Assembly (NCBI RefSeq): GCF_004167665.1
Contig: NZ_SEWE01000016.1
Span: 33,518-97,517 of the forward strand
Source: Hymenobacter persicinus
GTDB lineage: Bacteria > Bacteroidota > Bacteroidia > Cytophagales > Hymenobacteraceae
Reading direction: 5' to 3'
DNA length: 64,000 nt
Part shown: positions 17,157-25,405 of the stretch, one piece after another
Position numbering within the stretch: the stretch's first letter is position 1
How the letters are laid out: every line of letters starts with the position of its first letter
Notes under the pieces: model-generated
The model's input: the letters and a program-made list of their open reading frames with translations, nothing else
Databases searched by the model: none
What the model was told of the DNA's origin: nothing
Made by a program: the position numbers and the translations under genes

Positions 17157-18863
17157 TTAATTACGCTTGTCCCAGAAAATTTTATCCGTCACCACGTTCG
17201 GCTGGCCCGGAGCGTTGGGGTTGAGTTGCAGCTCCGACAGCTGGTAGGTCAGGCGGCGCGGGAACGAACCCTGGCTGACGGTCTGCGCGTCGTTGTCGTC
17301 GACTTCGCCGGGCGGTAGGGCCATGTCGAAGGGGTTGCCGGTTTTGTCGGACTGGGGCACCGTGAGGTTGGGGTAACCCGTACGGCGGAAGTCGGTGTAG
17401 GCGTCCATGCCGAAGCCGAAGCTGGCCACGTACTTCTCGGTCATGATGGCCTTGAGCTTGGCGTTGGCCGCCACGTTGTCGAAGCGCTGCACGGCGCCCA
17501 CGGGAGCCGCGGGGTTACCGTTGATGTACTTGCTGATGCTCGGGTTCTGGGTCGAGGTATTGTCAACGTCCGGAATCTGCGGCACGAGTACCGGGGCGGG
17601 CTGGAACGGTACCGTGTTCGGGATGCCCTCGGCGGCGGCAATGGCGTTCAACTTGCGGAAGCTGGCCGTGATGGCCTCCACATAGGCTTCCTTGGCCTTA
17701 TCGGGGTTGTTGAGCACGGTCAGCTGAAGCTCGGCTTCAGTGAACTTGCGGCTGAAGTAGGTCAGCAGGCGCTGGGCTACTACGCCCTTGCCGTACTGGG
17801 AAGTGGCGTTGCCGCCGCCGCCCGCATCGTAGCGGCCGCCCACGGGGTAGAGGCCGGGCAAGGTGCGCACGCTGGAGTTGTTGGCGCTGGCATTGGTCCC
17901 GGTGCTACCGAAGCGTACCGTCACGAAGTTGCTGCCCGAGGGCTGGTAGTCGGCAATGGAAACCGGACCAGTGGCTTGGTTGTAGAAGTAGTACTTGATC
18001 CGGGGGTCCCGGTTGTTGGTCATCAGGTCGAAAAAGTACTTGCCAATCGTATTCTCGCGGCCGGAGTTGACGTAGTCGCCGATGTAACCCAGGTTGCGGT
18101 TGTCGGGCTGGGTGGAGGCCCCGTACTTCAACTCGAAGTCGTCGCCGGGCTGCATCAGCGTCGTGGGGGCACTGATGAGGACGTTAACCTCACTGCTCAC
18201 GTCGCGGGTCAGACGAATCTGGTTGTAGAGCTTGAGCTTGAGCGTGCGGCCGAAGCGGGCCCACTTGGCTAGGTCGCCGTTGTAGATCAAATCGTCGGCG
18301 CCGATGGTGCGGGTCGAGGACTTGCCCAGGTTGGCAATGCCCGAGTCGATGAGGCGGAACACGTCCTCATACACGTCGCTGGCCTTGTCGAACTTTGGCG
18401 CCCGGTTGTTGGAGCCTAGCAGCGACTCGGAGTAGGGAATGTCGCCCCACATATCCACCATCTGGCTGACCACGAAAGCCTTTTGCAGCTCAGCCACGCC
18501 CACGTAGCTCCAGGCCTGCTCGTCGGTGCCCTGCTTGATGATCTGCTGGTTGTTGCTGAGCATGTCGGCGTACAGGCCCGACCACTGGGTCGAGAACGAG
18601 TCGCCGGTTTGCTGGAACGAGCCGATGCCGCGGGTCGAGGAGAGCTGCTGCATCAGGGCCGAGGTGTACTGGCTCAGGCCATTGACGCTGAAGCCCATGT
18701 AGGTGCCCATAGCCACCTGCGTAACGGGTAGCACGTCGCTCAGGCGGGCCGTCGAAGGGTTCAGGGGGTCCACATTGACTTTAAAGAAGTCGCTGCAGCC
18801 GGTATTGGTCGCCAGCAAGCCCATCAGGGCAATGGCAACGGAAGCTTTACGGAACGTATTCAT
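17157..18863 (-). CDS. SusD/RagB-like outer-membrane lipoprotein (locus 1)
   Basis: A 568-residue lipoprotein (lipobox LLATNTGC). The segment CSDFFKVNVDPLNPST and the length match the SusD-like family (SusD-like_2 type) that forms the lid over a SusC TonB channel and binds oligomeric nutrients at the cell surface. Helical TPR-like segments run through the N-terminal half (for example SYVGVAELQKAFVVSQMVDMWG). It lies 21 nt downstream of its SusC partner. The ligand is unknown; there is no glycoside hydrolase or peptidase next to it to suggest one. Confidence 0.9.
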   Translation of the reverse strand: MNTFRKASVAIALMGLLATNTGCSDFFKVNVDPLNPSTARLSDVLPVTQVAMGTYMGFSVNGLSQYTSALMQQLSSTRGIGSFQQTGDSFSTQWSGLYADMLSNNQQIIKQGTDEQAWSYVGVAELQKAFVVSQMVDMWGDIPYSESLLGSNNRAPKFDKASDVYEDVFRLIDSGIANLGKSSTRTIGADDLIYNGDLAKWARFGRTLKLKLYNQIRLTRDVSSEVNVLISAPTTLMQPGDDFELKYGASTQPDNRNLGYIGDYVNSGRENTIGKYFFDLMTNNRDPRIKYYFYNQATGPVSIADYQPSGSNFVTVRFGSTGTNASANNSSVRTLPGLYPVGGRYDAGGGGNATSQYGKGVVAQRLLTYFSRKFTEAELQLTVLNNPDKAKEAYVEAITASFRKLNAIAAAEGIPNTVPFQPAPVLVPQIPDVDNTSTQNPSISKYINGNPAAPVGAVQRFDNVAANAKLKAIMTEKYVASFGFGMDAYTDFRRTGYPNLTVPQSDKTGNPFDMALPPGEVDDNDAQTVSQGSFPRRLTYQLSELQLNPNAPGQPNVVTDKIFWDKRN

Positions 18864-18884
18864 TGAACTTGGAGAAGCCATATT

Positions 18885-21800
18885 TTAGAAGGTAACGCGC
18901 AGGTTGACGCCATACCGGCGCGAGGAAGGCGCGTTGGTATATTCAAAGCCCTGCGCATTGCTGGCGCCGAAGGTGCTGGTTTCGGGGTCGAAGTTGGTGT
19001 ACTTCGGCAGGTTTGGCGAGTACCAGTACAGGTTGCGGCCCGATACGGAGATGTTCACGTTGCCAATCGGAGTCTTGGCGAGCAGCTTCTGGGGCACGTC
19101 GTAGCCCAGCGTTATTTCGCGCAGACGCACGGTGGTGGCGTCGTAAATCGAGAACTCATCGGCGCTGTTGATGGCGGCGTTGCCGAAGTACAGGTCGTTG
19201 AGGGTGATGGCCGTCCGGTTCGGGCCGCCACCGTTGGTGTCGCTCAGCGGCTGACGGGTGTCGGGGTTGCCGTACACGCCTTTGATGATAACCGTCTTGT
19301 CGCGGTCCTCGGTGTCCTTGGTTACGCCGCGGCCCAGCAGCTGCTGAATTGTGGTGCTGTACAGGTCGCCACCTTTGCGGTAATCAATGACGGTGCTCAG
19401 GGTCAGGCCTTTGTAGGTAAAGGAGTTGATGAAGCCCATCGTGAACTGCGGGTTCGGGTTGGCAATAACCCGGGGGTCGGCCGCGCGGATGATGAAGCCG
19501 TTGGCGGGGTTGATCAGGATGTTGCCGGCCTCGTCGCGGGCGGCTACCGAACCCGTGATTTCGCCGTAAGGGCGGCCGGCGACCTGCAGGGCGCGGGCCC
19601 CACCCGTGAAGTAGCTGCCGATACCGATGGCATTTACCCCGGGCTCCAGGCGCTCAATGATGTTCTTGTTGTGAGTAAAGTTGGTGGTGCTGCTCCAGCG
19701 GAAGCCCTTAACGTCAACGGGTACCAAGGTCAGGCCCAGCTCAACGCCCTTGTTGGAAATGGCGCCGAAGTTGGTCAGCTCGTAGAGGAAGCCCGTGCTG
19801 GCTGGCCGCGAGATGGGAGCAATCTGGTTCGTGGTCAGACGGTCGTAGTACGTAGCCATAAGCTGGATCCGGTTCTTGAAGAAGTCCAGGTCGAGGCCGC
19901 CTTCAATGGCGCGCGTAAATTCGGGCGTCAGGGCCGGATTGCTGATGGTGTTGCTCAGGGCCAGACCGGGCGTACCCAGGAAGGGGAAGGTGCTGGTGCC
20001 GGCGTTGTTGCCGAACTCAGGGTTCACGGTGTAGCGGGTTGGGCCGGCATCGTAAGGCGAGGCGTCGTTACCGGTGCGGGCCACGTTGGCGCGAATCTTA
20101 CCCATGCTCAGCCAGGAATAGTCCAGGCCCAGGGCTTCGGTGAACACCACCGAGGCTTCCACGCTGGGGTAGAAGAAAGACCGGCCGCTCTGGCCGATAA
20201 CGCCGTTGCGGTTCAGCGTCGACGAGAAGTCATTGCGGCCGCTCAGGGTCAGGAATGCCCAGTCCTTGTAGCCAACCGTGGCGTTGCCGAGAATACCCAG
20301 CAGGCGGCGCTTGGAGAAGTCGGCACCCAGGGAGTTTTTCTCCACCGTGTTGGCAATGTTGTCGATGCCGAAGACGATGATTTTGTTGCCCTGGAACGAG
20401 TTCTGCGAGAAAGTCCGCTGGTTGGCATTCACGCCCAGCGTCGCCGTCAGGCTGATATCCTCGGTCAGGTTCTTGTCGAAAGCCAGCAGCAGGGTCTGCT
20501 CCAGCTCGGTGTTCTGGATGTTGTCCTCGATGATGTTGCCCAGGCCGCCGAAGCCCACGGAGCCCGGCCGAACCGTCGTGCGTCGTGCGTCGGTGTAGGT
20601 ATTCACCCCGCCGCGGTAAGTCAGAGTCAGCCACTCCTTGAAGGCATAGGCCATGTTCACGCTCAGTACGGCCCGGTCTACGCGGGAAGTGTAGGTGTTG
20701 TTGATGGTCGACCACACGGGGTTGTCGGCCTGGCCGGTGAGCCAGCCAAATACCGAGGCGTTGTTGTAAGGGTTCGTGTTGGGCAAGCCCTGCAGGTCCA
20801 TGTTGCGGGGCATAAACAGCACCCGCGAGAAAGCCGACGAGTTGCCGATGGCGTTGTTGGCACCCAGCTGCGGGCCCTGCTGCGACGAGTTGGTGTAGGC
20901 CACGTTGCCGCCGACCGTGAACTTGTTGTAGTGGCCCGTACCGCCCACGCTCACGTTGTTGCGCACGAAGAACGAGTTGGGAATCATACCCTGGTTGTCG
21001 GAGCGCGACAGGATGGCCGAGAAGGTGGCGTTGTCGCTGGTGCCGGCCAGCGAAACCGAGTTTTCGAACACGTGACCCGTGTCGAAGAAGTCCTTCACGT
21101 TGTTGGGGTAAGCCTGGTAGGGCACCGTGGCGGTGGCAAACTCGGGGAAGCCCAGCAGCACGTCGGGCTTGTTGATGTTGTTGGGGTTGTTAACCGCAAA
21201 CGAGTAGGGGTGGTCGATGGTGCGGCCATCGAAACGTGGGCCCCAGGTGCCGTTGGTTAGGCCGTAGTTGAACTGGCTGCCCGAGCCGTAGGTGTTCTGG
21301 TAGTCGGGTAGGCCAGCAATCTTCTCAATCGAATAGGAGGTGTTGTAGCCGATCTGCACGCCCTTGGCGCCGCGGCGGCCGCTGCCGGTTTTGGTCGTAA
21401 TAACGATTACGCCGTTGGCGGCCCGTGAGCCGTAGAGGGCCGTGGCCGAACCGCCCTTCAGCACGTTCAGCGACTCAATGTTGTTGGGGTCAATATCGGC
21501 CGTGCGGCTGGAATAGGCCGCGCCGCCGCTGAGCTGGTTGTCGGAGTTGGTCTGGCGGTTGTCGTACGGCACGCCGTCGACCACGAATAGGGGCTGGTTG
21601 TTGCCCAGCAGGGAGGTGTTGCCACGGATGGTGATGCGGGCCGAGGAACCCGGTACGCCGCTCGAGCTGATGATGTTCACGCCGGGAATCTTGCCCTGGA
21701 GCGTGCGCAGCACGTCGGGCTCCGACTTCTGCACCACCTGGTCGCTCTTAATCTCGGACAGAGCGTAGCCCAGGGCGCGCGTCTCGCGGGAGATACCCAG

Positions 21801-22130
21801 GGCCGTTACCACTACCTCGTTGAGCTGCTTGCTGTCGATGCTCAGCGCGGCGTCAATGGTCTTGCTGGCGCCGATGGGCCGCTCCTCGGTGGTGTAGCCC
21901 AGCTGCTTGAATACCAGGGTGGTGGCATTGTCGGGTACGAGCAGGGTGTAGTTGCCGTCGGCGTTGGTGGCCGTACCGATGGAGGTGCCTTTGACCAGCA
22001 CGCTTACCCCGGGCAAGCCTTCATTGTTGGCCGCATCGAGGACTTTTCCCGACACAGCCTTGTTTTGCGCCCAGGAGCGCCCCACAAAAGCTAAAGACAG
22101 GAATAAACTCAGTAGTAAGAGTCTTTTCAT
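18885..22130 (-). CDS. SusC/RagA family TonB-linked outer-membrane transporter (locus 1)
   Basis: A 1081-residue outer-membrane protein. The signal peptide (MKRLLLLSLFLSLAFVGRSWAQ) is followed by a carboxypeptidase-regulatory-like domain (about 23-105, VSGKVLDAANNEGLPGVSVLVKG), the SusC signature NEVVVTALG, a TonB plug (about 125-230, with AALYGSRAANGVIVITTKTG type sequence) and a beta-barrel ending in an aromatic residue (RVTF). It imports the ligand captured by the SusD partner, energised by TonB. It is the first gene of a three-gene operon. No strong promoter match is seen upstream; TAATTTTA about 50 nt before the ATG is the nearest. Confidence 0.96.
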   Translation of the reverse strand: MKRLLLLSLFLSLAFVGRSWAQNKAVSGKVLDAANNEGLPGVSVLVKGTSIGTATNADGNYTLLVPDNATTLVFKQLGYTTEERPIGASKTIDAALSIDSKQLNEVVVTALGISRETRALGYALSEIKSDQVVQKSEPDVLRTLQGKIPGVNIISSSGVPGSSARITIRGNTSLLGNNQPLFVVDGVPYDNRQTNSDNQLSGGAAYSSRTADIDPNNIESLNVLKGGSATALYGSRAANGVIVITTKTGSGRRGAKGVQIGYNTSYSIEKIAGLPDYQNTYGSGSQFNYGLTNGTWGPRFDGRTIDHPYSFAVNNPNNINKPDVLLGFPEFATATVPYQAYPNNVKDFFDTGHVFENSVSLAGTSDNATFSAILSRSDNQGMIPNSFFVRNNVSVGGTGHYNKFTVGGNVAYTNSSQQGPQLGANNAIGNSSAFSRVLFMPRNMDLQGLPNTNPYNNASVFGWLTGQADNPVWSTINNTYTSRVDRAVLSVNMAYAFKEWLTLTYRGGVNTYTDARRTTVRPGSVGFGGLGNIIEDNIQNTELEQTLLLAFDKNLTEDISLTATLGVNANQRTFSQNSFQGNKIIVFGIDNIANTVEKNSLGADFSKRRLLGILGNATVGYKDWAFLTLSGRNDFSSTLNRNGVIGQSGRSFFYPSVEASVVFTEALGLDYSWLSMGKIRANVARTGNDASPYDAGPTRYTVNPEFGNNAGTSTFPFLGTPGLALSNTISNPALTPEFTRAIEGGLDLDFFKNRIQLMATYYDRLTTNQIAPISRPASTGFLYELTNFGAISNKGVELGLTLVPVDVKGFRWSSTTNFTHNKNIIERLEPGVNAIGIGSYFTGGARALQVAGRPYGEITGSVAARDEAGNILINPANGFIIRAADPRVIANPNPQFTMGFINSFTYKGLTLSTVIDYRKGGDLYSTTIQQLLGRGVTKDTEDRDKTVIIKGVYGNPDTRQPLSDTNGGGPNRTAITLNDLYFGNAAINSADEFSIYDATTVRLREITLGYDVPQKLLAKTPIGNVNISVSGRNLYWYSPNLPKYTNFDPETSTFGASNAQGFEYTNAPSSRRYGVNLRVTF

Positions 22131-22241
22131 GAAAAGAGGTGAAAAATGAAAGAATAGGGTGAAGAAGGGGGAACTGCCTTTGTTGCTAAAATTAGTGTAA
22201 TTTTTCTAGTCCAGCTATTCTATTCAGCCGGGTCTTGACAG

Positions 22242-22291
22242 AAAAAAGCGGCTTGGGCGCCCACCCTATCAGGGTGATGCCCAAGCCGCCA
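22242..22291 (-). terminator. Terminator of the cytochrome c gene
   Basis: GCGGCTTGGGC (22248-22258) pairs with GCCCAAGCCGC (22279-22289). On the minus strand it is followed by TTTTTT. Confidence 0.8.
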
Positions 22292-22317
22292 TGATTCCAC
22301 AACACCCTTCGCAAAAA

Positions 22318-23646
22318 TTACAGCGCCCTGGTTTCGTCGCCGGGCTGGTAGGGCAAAAACAGCATAATCAGGTTCAGCATCTCGCTGCGGGTTTCCATCA
22401 AATCCTGGGAGATGATGCGCTGGGGCGGCGAAAACGGATTGTTCGGGTTGGCGGCCGTGTTGTCATATTGCCCTTCCACGGTGATGACCGAGCCCTGGGG
22501 TAGGTGCTGCATCTGCCGGAAGCGGTAGGCCTCCTGCCAGCGGAAGTCCCAGTCGGGAATGCTGACCAAGGGAATCTGCTCCCCGGCGGGCGTGGTGGCC
22601 CAGGCTTTAAAGGACTTGCCGAGCAAGTGCATGTGCGGCCACACGTAGAGCACCGATAGGTCCTGGGCCGTTTTGAGCTCCACTCGGAATTTCTTCACGC
22701 TGTCGGCCGGGATAATCAGCGGCGGGGTGATATTGCCCACGCCGGCCGAGCCGATGCTGATGGCTTTGATCTCGCGCTTGATCGGGGCTTTGGCGAAGTA
22801 GACGTTGATGGTCGACCAGTCGGTGGTGTCGATGGCCGAGGGGCCGTAGTGCACCGTGAGCAGGATCACGCCGCGCTTGGGCATAGTGAAGCCGACCCCG
22901 CTGGGAAAGTCCTGGGTGGTGCTGCCCGGAATCCAGCCCCCGTAGTAGGCCACTTCCCGCATCAGGGGCTTAAACTCCTGCATGTTGGTCAGAAACTGGT
23001 CCGACTCCACCATGTCGTTGCCCTGGTAGATATCCACTTCCGGCCCCACGCTCTGCACGGCGTAGTTGGCATGGTGCAGCAACTGCTTGTTGTTGGCCAC
23101 AAATTCCAGGGCCCGGATGGGTTGGTCGGCGGATAGCTCAAAGGGAATCTTGAACAGCACGAAGTTTTCCTGCCCATTGCCCTTGATGCGGAAAGCGGCT
23201 TTCGGCCGCAGCACCAGATCAGGCTGGCCCAGCGGCGACTGACGCAGCTGCTCCGCCTTGCTGAGTTTCCGGTCGCGCCCCTGCGGAGCGCCGGCTTCCA
23301 CCCAGGTTTTGATCAATGCAATCTGCTCCGGACTCAGGCGCCGCTCATTGGCAAAGGAGCTGTAGTGCGGGTCGGCCTTCCACGGCGGCATGTAGCGGGC
23401 CTCGGTAGCTTTCTGAACGGTGGTGGCGTGCCGGGCTACGTCGGCGTAAGTGAGCAGGGAGAAGGGGGCAGCCCCGTTGGGTTTGTGGCAGGTGGCGCAG
23501 TTGGCCGCAATGATGGGCGCAATGTGCTCCGAGTAAGTAACCTGCCGGCCGCTTTGGGCCAGACTCGTCCGGGCACCGAGCAAACTGCCGCCCAGCACCA
23601 GGAAGAAGGGAAGATACTGCTGGCCGAGCTTTAGGAGAAAGTTCAA
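22318..23646 (-). CDS. Exported c-type cytochrome fused to a monooxygenase-like domain
   Basis: A 442-residue periplasmic protein. A signal peptide (about 1-31, ending TSLAQ) precedes one heme c site CATCH (50-54) in a cytochrome domain that continues to about residue 130 (YMPPWKADPHYSSF...ALIKTWVEAGAP). The rest resembles the copper type II ascorbate-dependent monooxygenase fold (PHM-like), with candidate copper ligands in LLHHANY and WPHMHLLGK. Redox function is inferred; the substrate is unknown. No ATG exists at the right place, so a TTG at 23646 that begins the signal peptide is used, about 38 nt after a perfect -7 box. It separates the two Sus loci and has its own terminator. Confidence 0.8.
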   Translation of the reverse strand: MNFLLKLGQQYLPFFLVLGGSLLGARTSLAQSGRQVTYSEHIAPIIAANCATCHKPNGAAPFSLLTYADVARHATTVQKATEARYMPPWKADPHYSSFANERRLSPEQIALIKTWVEAGAPQGRDRKLSKAEQLRQSPLGQPDLVLRPKAAFRIKGNGQENFVLFKIPFELSADQPIRALEFVANNKQLLHHANYAVQSVGPEVDIYQGNDMVESDQFLTNMQEFKPLMREVAYYGGWIPGSTTQDFPSGVGFTMPKRGVILLTVHYGPSAIDTTDWSTINVYFAKAPIKREIKAISIGSAGVGNITPPLIIPADSVKKFRVELKTAQDLSVLYVWPHMHLLGKSFKAWATTPAGEQIPLVSIPDWDFRWQEAYRFRQMQHLPQGSVITVEGQYDNTAANPNNPFSPPQRIISQDLMETRSEMLNLIMLFLPYQPGDETRAL

Positions 23647-23683
23647 GACGCTACGCTGAAGTGAGAGAGCTACACACTGAGGA

Positions 23684-23741
23684 CAAACGTAAGCCCGAGT
23701 CAGTTCGTCCCGGCCGTTGAGTATCCTCTCGTTCAAAGATA
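23684..23741 (-). promoter_or_regulatory. Two candidate -7 boxes for the cytochrome c gene
   Basis: TACGTTTG (23691-23684) and TATCTTTG (23741-23734) on the minus strand both match TAnnTTTG fully. They may be alternative promoters; neither has a clear TTTG at -33. Confidence 0.4.
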
Positions 23742-23773
23742 CCGACGTTCTGCTGATTGCCCGAACAGTTGAT

Positions 23774-23796
23774 TCAGACCAGACCAGACCAGACTC
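23774..23796. repeat. Short AGACC tandem repeat
   Basis: Four tandem copies of the pentamer AGACC (the last one AGACT) lie in the intergenic region upstream of the cytochrome c promoters. Confidence 0.6.
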
Positions 23797-23833
23797 GGGG
23801 GTGGTGCGGCAGGTGGGAAGGGAGGGGGGCAAT

Positions 23834-23866
23834 AAAAAAAGCCTTCCGTTTCCGGAAGGCTTTTTC
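23834..23866 (-). terminator. Terminator of Sus locus 2
   Basis: GCCTTCCG TTTC CGGAAGGC forms an 8-bp stem with A7 on one side and T5 on the other, directly after the second SusD gene. Confidence 0.8.
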
Positions 23867-23884
23867 TTGGAGTCGCCCCAGCTC

Positions 23885-25348
23885 TTAGAGCTTATCCCAC
23901 CAGAGTTTGGTGGTGATGAGGTCAGCACCCTGACGGGCCACAGCTTCCGCACGGCTAGCCGTGTTGATAGACTGTTCGTTGGCAGGGTAACGGAAGCGTA
24001 CTGGAATCTTGCCGGCGGCAGCTGCTGCTGGAGTAGCGGCAACGGGCAGTTTCGGATAGTCCAGACGGCGCCACTCCGACCAGGCTTCTACGCCTTGACC
24101 GAAGAGAGCAATCCACTTCTGCACACCGATGCTTTCCTTGTAGTTTGCAGCGTTGTACACCACGTTTGGCTGAGCCAAGTAGGTCGTGATGGCCGCTGCG
24201 TCGGTGATGCCGTACTGCTCCATCGACGCTTTGATGGCGTTCTGGTATTCAGTGGCAGCAACGCCGGTCACGTAGCCACGGGCAATAGCCTCAGCTTTCA
24301 GGAACAGAACCTCCGAGTAGGTCTGCAGTACGCCGGGAGCGGTAGGAGCCAGGAAGTAAGCGCCTACTTTCGACGTGCTGCACAGAGGGCCCAGGGCCGA
24401 AGCAGCCGACGTGGTCAGGCCGTTCCGAACGCCACGGTAGAAGGCAGCCGAGTCACCGCAGGTTGGCTTATCAGCGTAGATAGGCAAACGCGGGTCGTTG
24501 CGACGACGCAGTACCGAAACGATGCTCCGGCTGATGCGGTGGTCGTCACGGGTCAGGCGGTTTTCGTAGATCGGGTTGGTGTTGGGCGTGCTGCCCAGGA
24601 ACTTGAACTGAGCAATGTCCGCGTTGCTGGTCATCAGCGGCGTGGTGCCGTTGAGCAGTTCAGCAATTTCGGCTTTTGCCGTAGCTTCCTTGGCATCCAC
24701 GATGCGCATGGCCAGACGCAGACGCAGCGAGTTGGCAAATTTCTGCCACTTCACCATGTTGCCGCCGAAGATGATGTCGCCATCAACGCCACCACCGGTG
24801 GTCTGAATCAGGCTGGAAGCGCTTTTCAGGTCAGCCAGCAGGCCGGTGTATACGGCTTCCTGCGAGTCATACTTTGGGGTCAGCACGTTTTCGCCCAGGC
24901 GCAGAGCCTGCGAGTACGGGATGTCGCCGTACAGGTCGGTCAGCACCGAGAACAGGTAGCTGCGCATCACCAGACCTACAGCTTGCAGGTTCGGATTGTT
25001 GGTTTGCTTGCCGATGGCAATCAGCTGGTTGAAGTCCTGCAGGCCGGCGGCGTAGAAACCGTCCCAGATGCTCTGGTAGGAAGTAGCGCGGAAGCCGTAC
25101 TGGTCTTCGGTGGTGTACTGGATTTTAGCCCAGTGCTGGATGATGAGCTCGCCGCCGTCCTGGTTGGCAGGAATATCAAACAGGCGGAAGATGTTTGCGC
25201 GCTCTGCGTTGGTCAGAAGATAGGCCGGGTTCGCCGTAGTGGCGTTGTTCGGGTTGGTATTGATGGCCTCAAATTCCTTCGTGCAAGAGCCTAGACCCAG
25301 TGCCAGAGGCAGGGCCATTGCTGCTATTTTGCTGTATTTGGAAAGCAT
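23885..25348 (-). CDS. SusD/RagB-like outer-membrane lipoprotein (locus 2)
   Basis: A 487-residue lipoprotein; MLSKYSKIAAMALPLALGLGSC ends in a lipobox. CTKEFEAINTNPNNATTANP and LFSVLTDLYGDIPYSQAL are typical of SusD-like_2 proteins. It pairs with the SusC gene 57 nt upstream. Its codon usage (GTA, CGT, GGT, ACC) and lower GC match its SusC partner and differ from the rest of the window, which points to high expression or separate ancestry. The ligand is unknown. Confidence 0.9.
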   Translation of the reverse strand: MLSKYSKIAAMALPLALGLGSCTKEFEAINTNPNNATTANPAYLLTNAERANIFRLFDIPANQDGGELIIQHWAKIQYTTEDQYGFRATSYQSIWDGFYAAGLQDFNQLIAIGKQTNNPNLQAVGLVMRSYLFSVLTDLYGDIPYSQALRLGENVLTPKYDSQEAVYTGLLADLKSASSLIQTTGGGVDGDIIFGGNMVKWQKFANSLRLRLAMRIVDAKEATAKAEIAELLNGTTPLMTSNADIAQFKFLGSTPNTNPIYENRLTRDDHRISRSIVSVLRRRNDPRLPIYADKPTCGDSAAFYRGVRNGLTTSAASALGPLCSTSKVGAYFLAPTAPGVLQTYSEVLFLKAEAIARGYVTGVAATEYQNAIKASMEQYGITDAAAITTYLAQPNVVYNAANYKESIGVQKWIALFGQGVEAWSEWRRLDYPKLPVAATPAAAAAGKIPVRFRYPANEQSINTASRAEAVARQGADLITTKLWWDKL

Positions 25349-25372
25349 GTCGGTTGAATCGAAGAGTGTAAA

Positions 25373-25400
25373 AGTGCCGCCGCCCGCGAGCGGCGGCACT
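25373..25400 (-). promoter_or_regulatory. Hairpin with short U-run between susC and susD (locus 2)
   Basis: AGTGCCGCCG (25373-25382) pairs with CGGCGGCACT (25391-25400) around an 8-nt loop. On the minus strand it is followed by TTTTACA and then, 18 nt later, the SusD ATG. It looks like a weak terminator or RNA-processing site that could set different SusC and SusD levels. Confidence 0.55.
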
Positions 25401-25405
25401 GGAAA

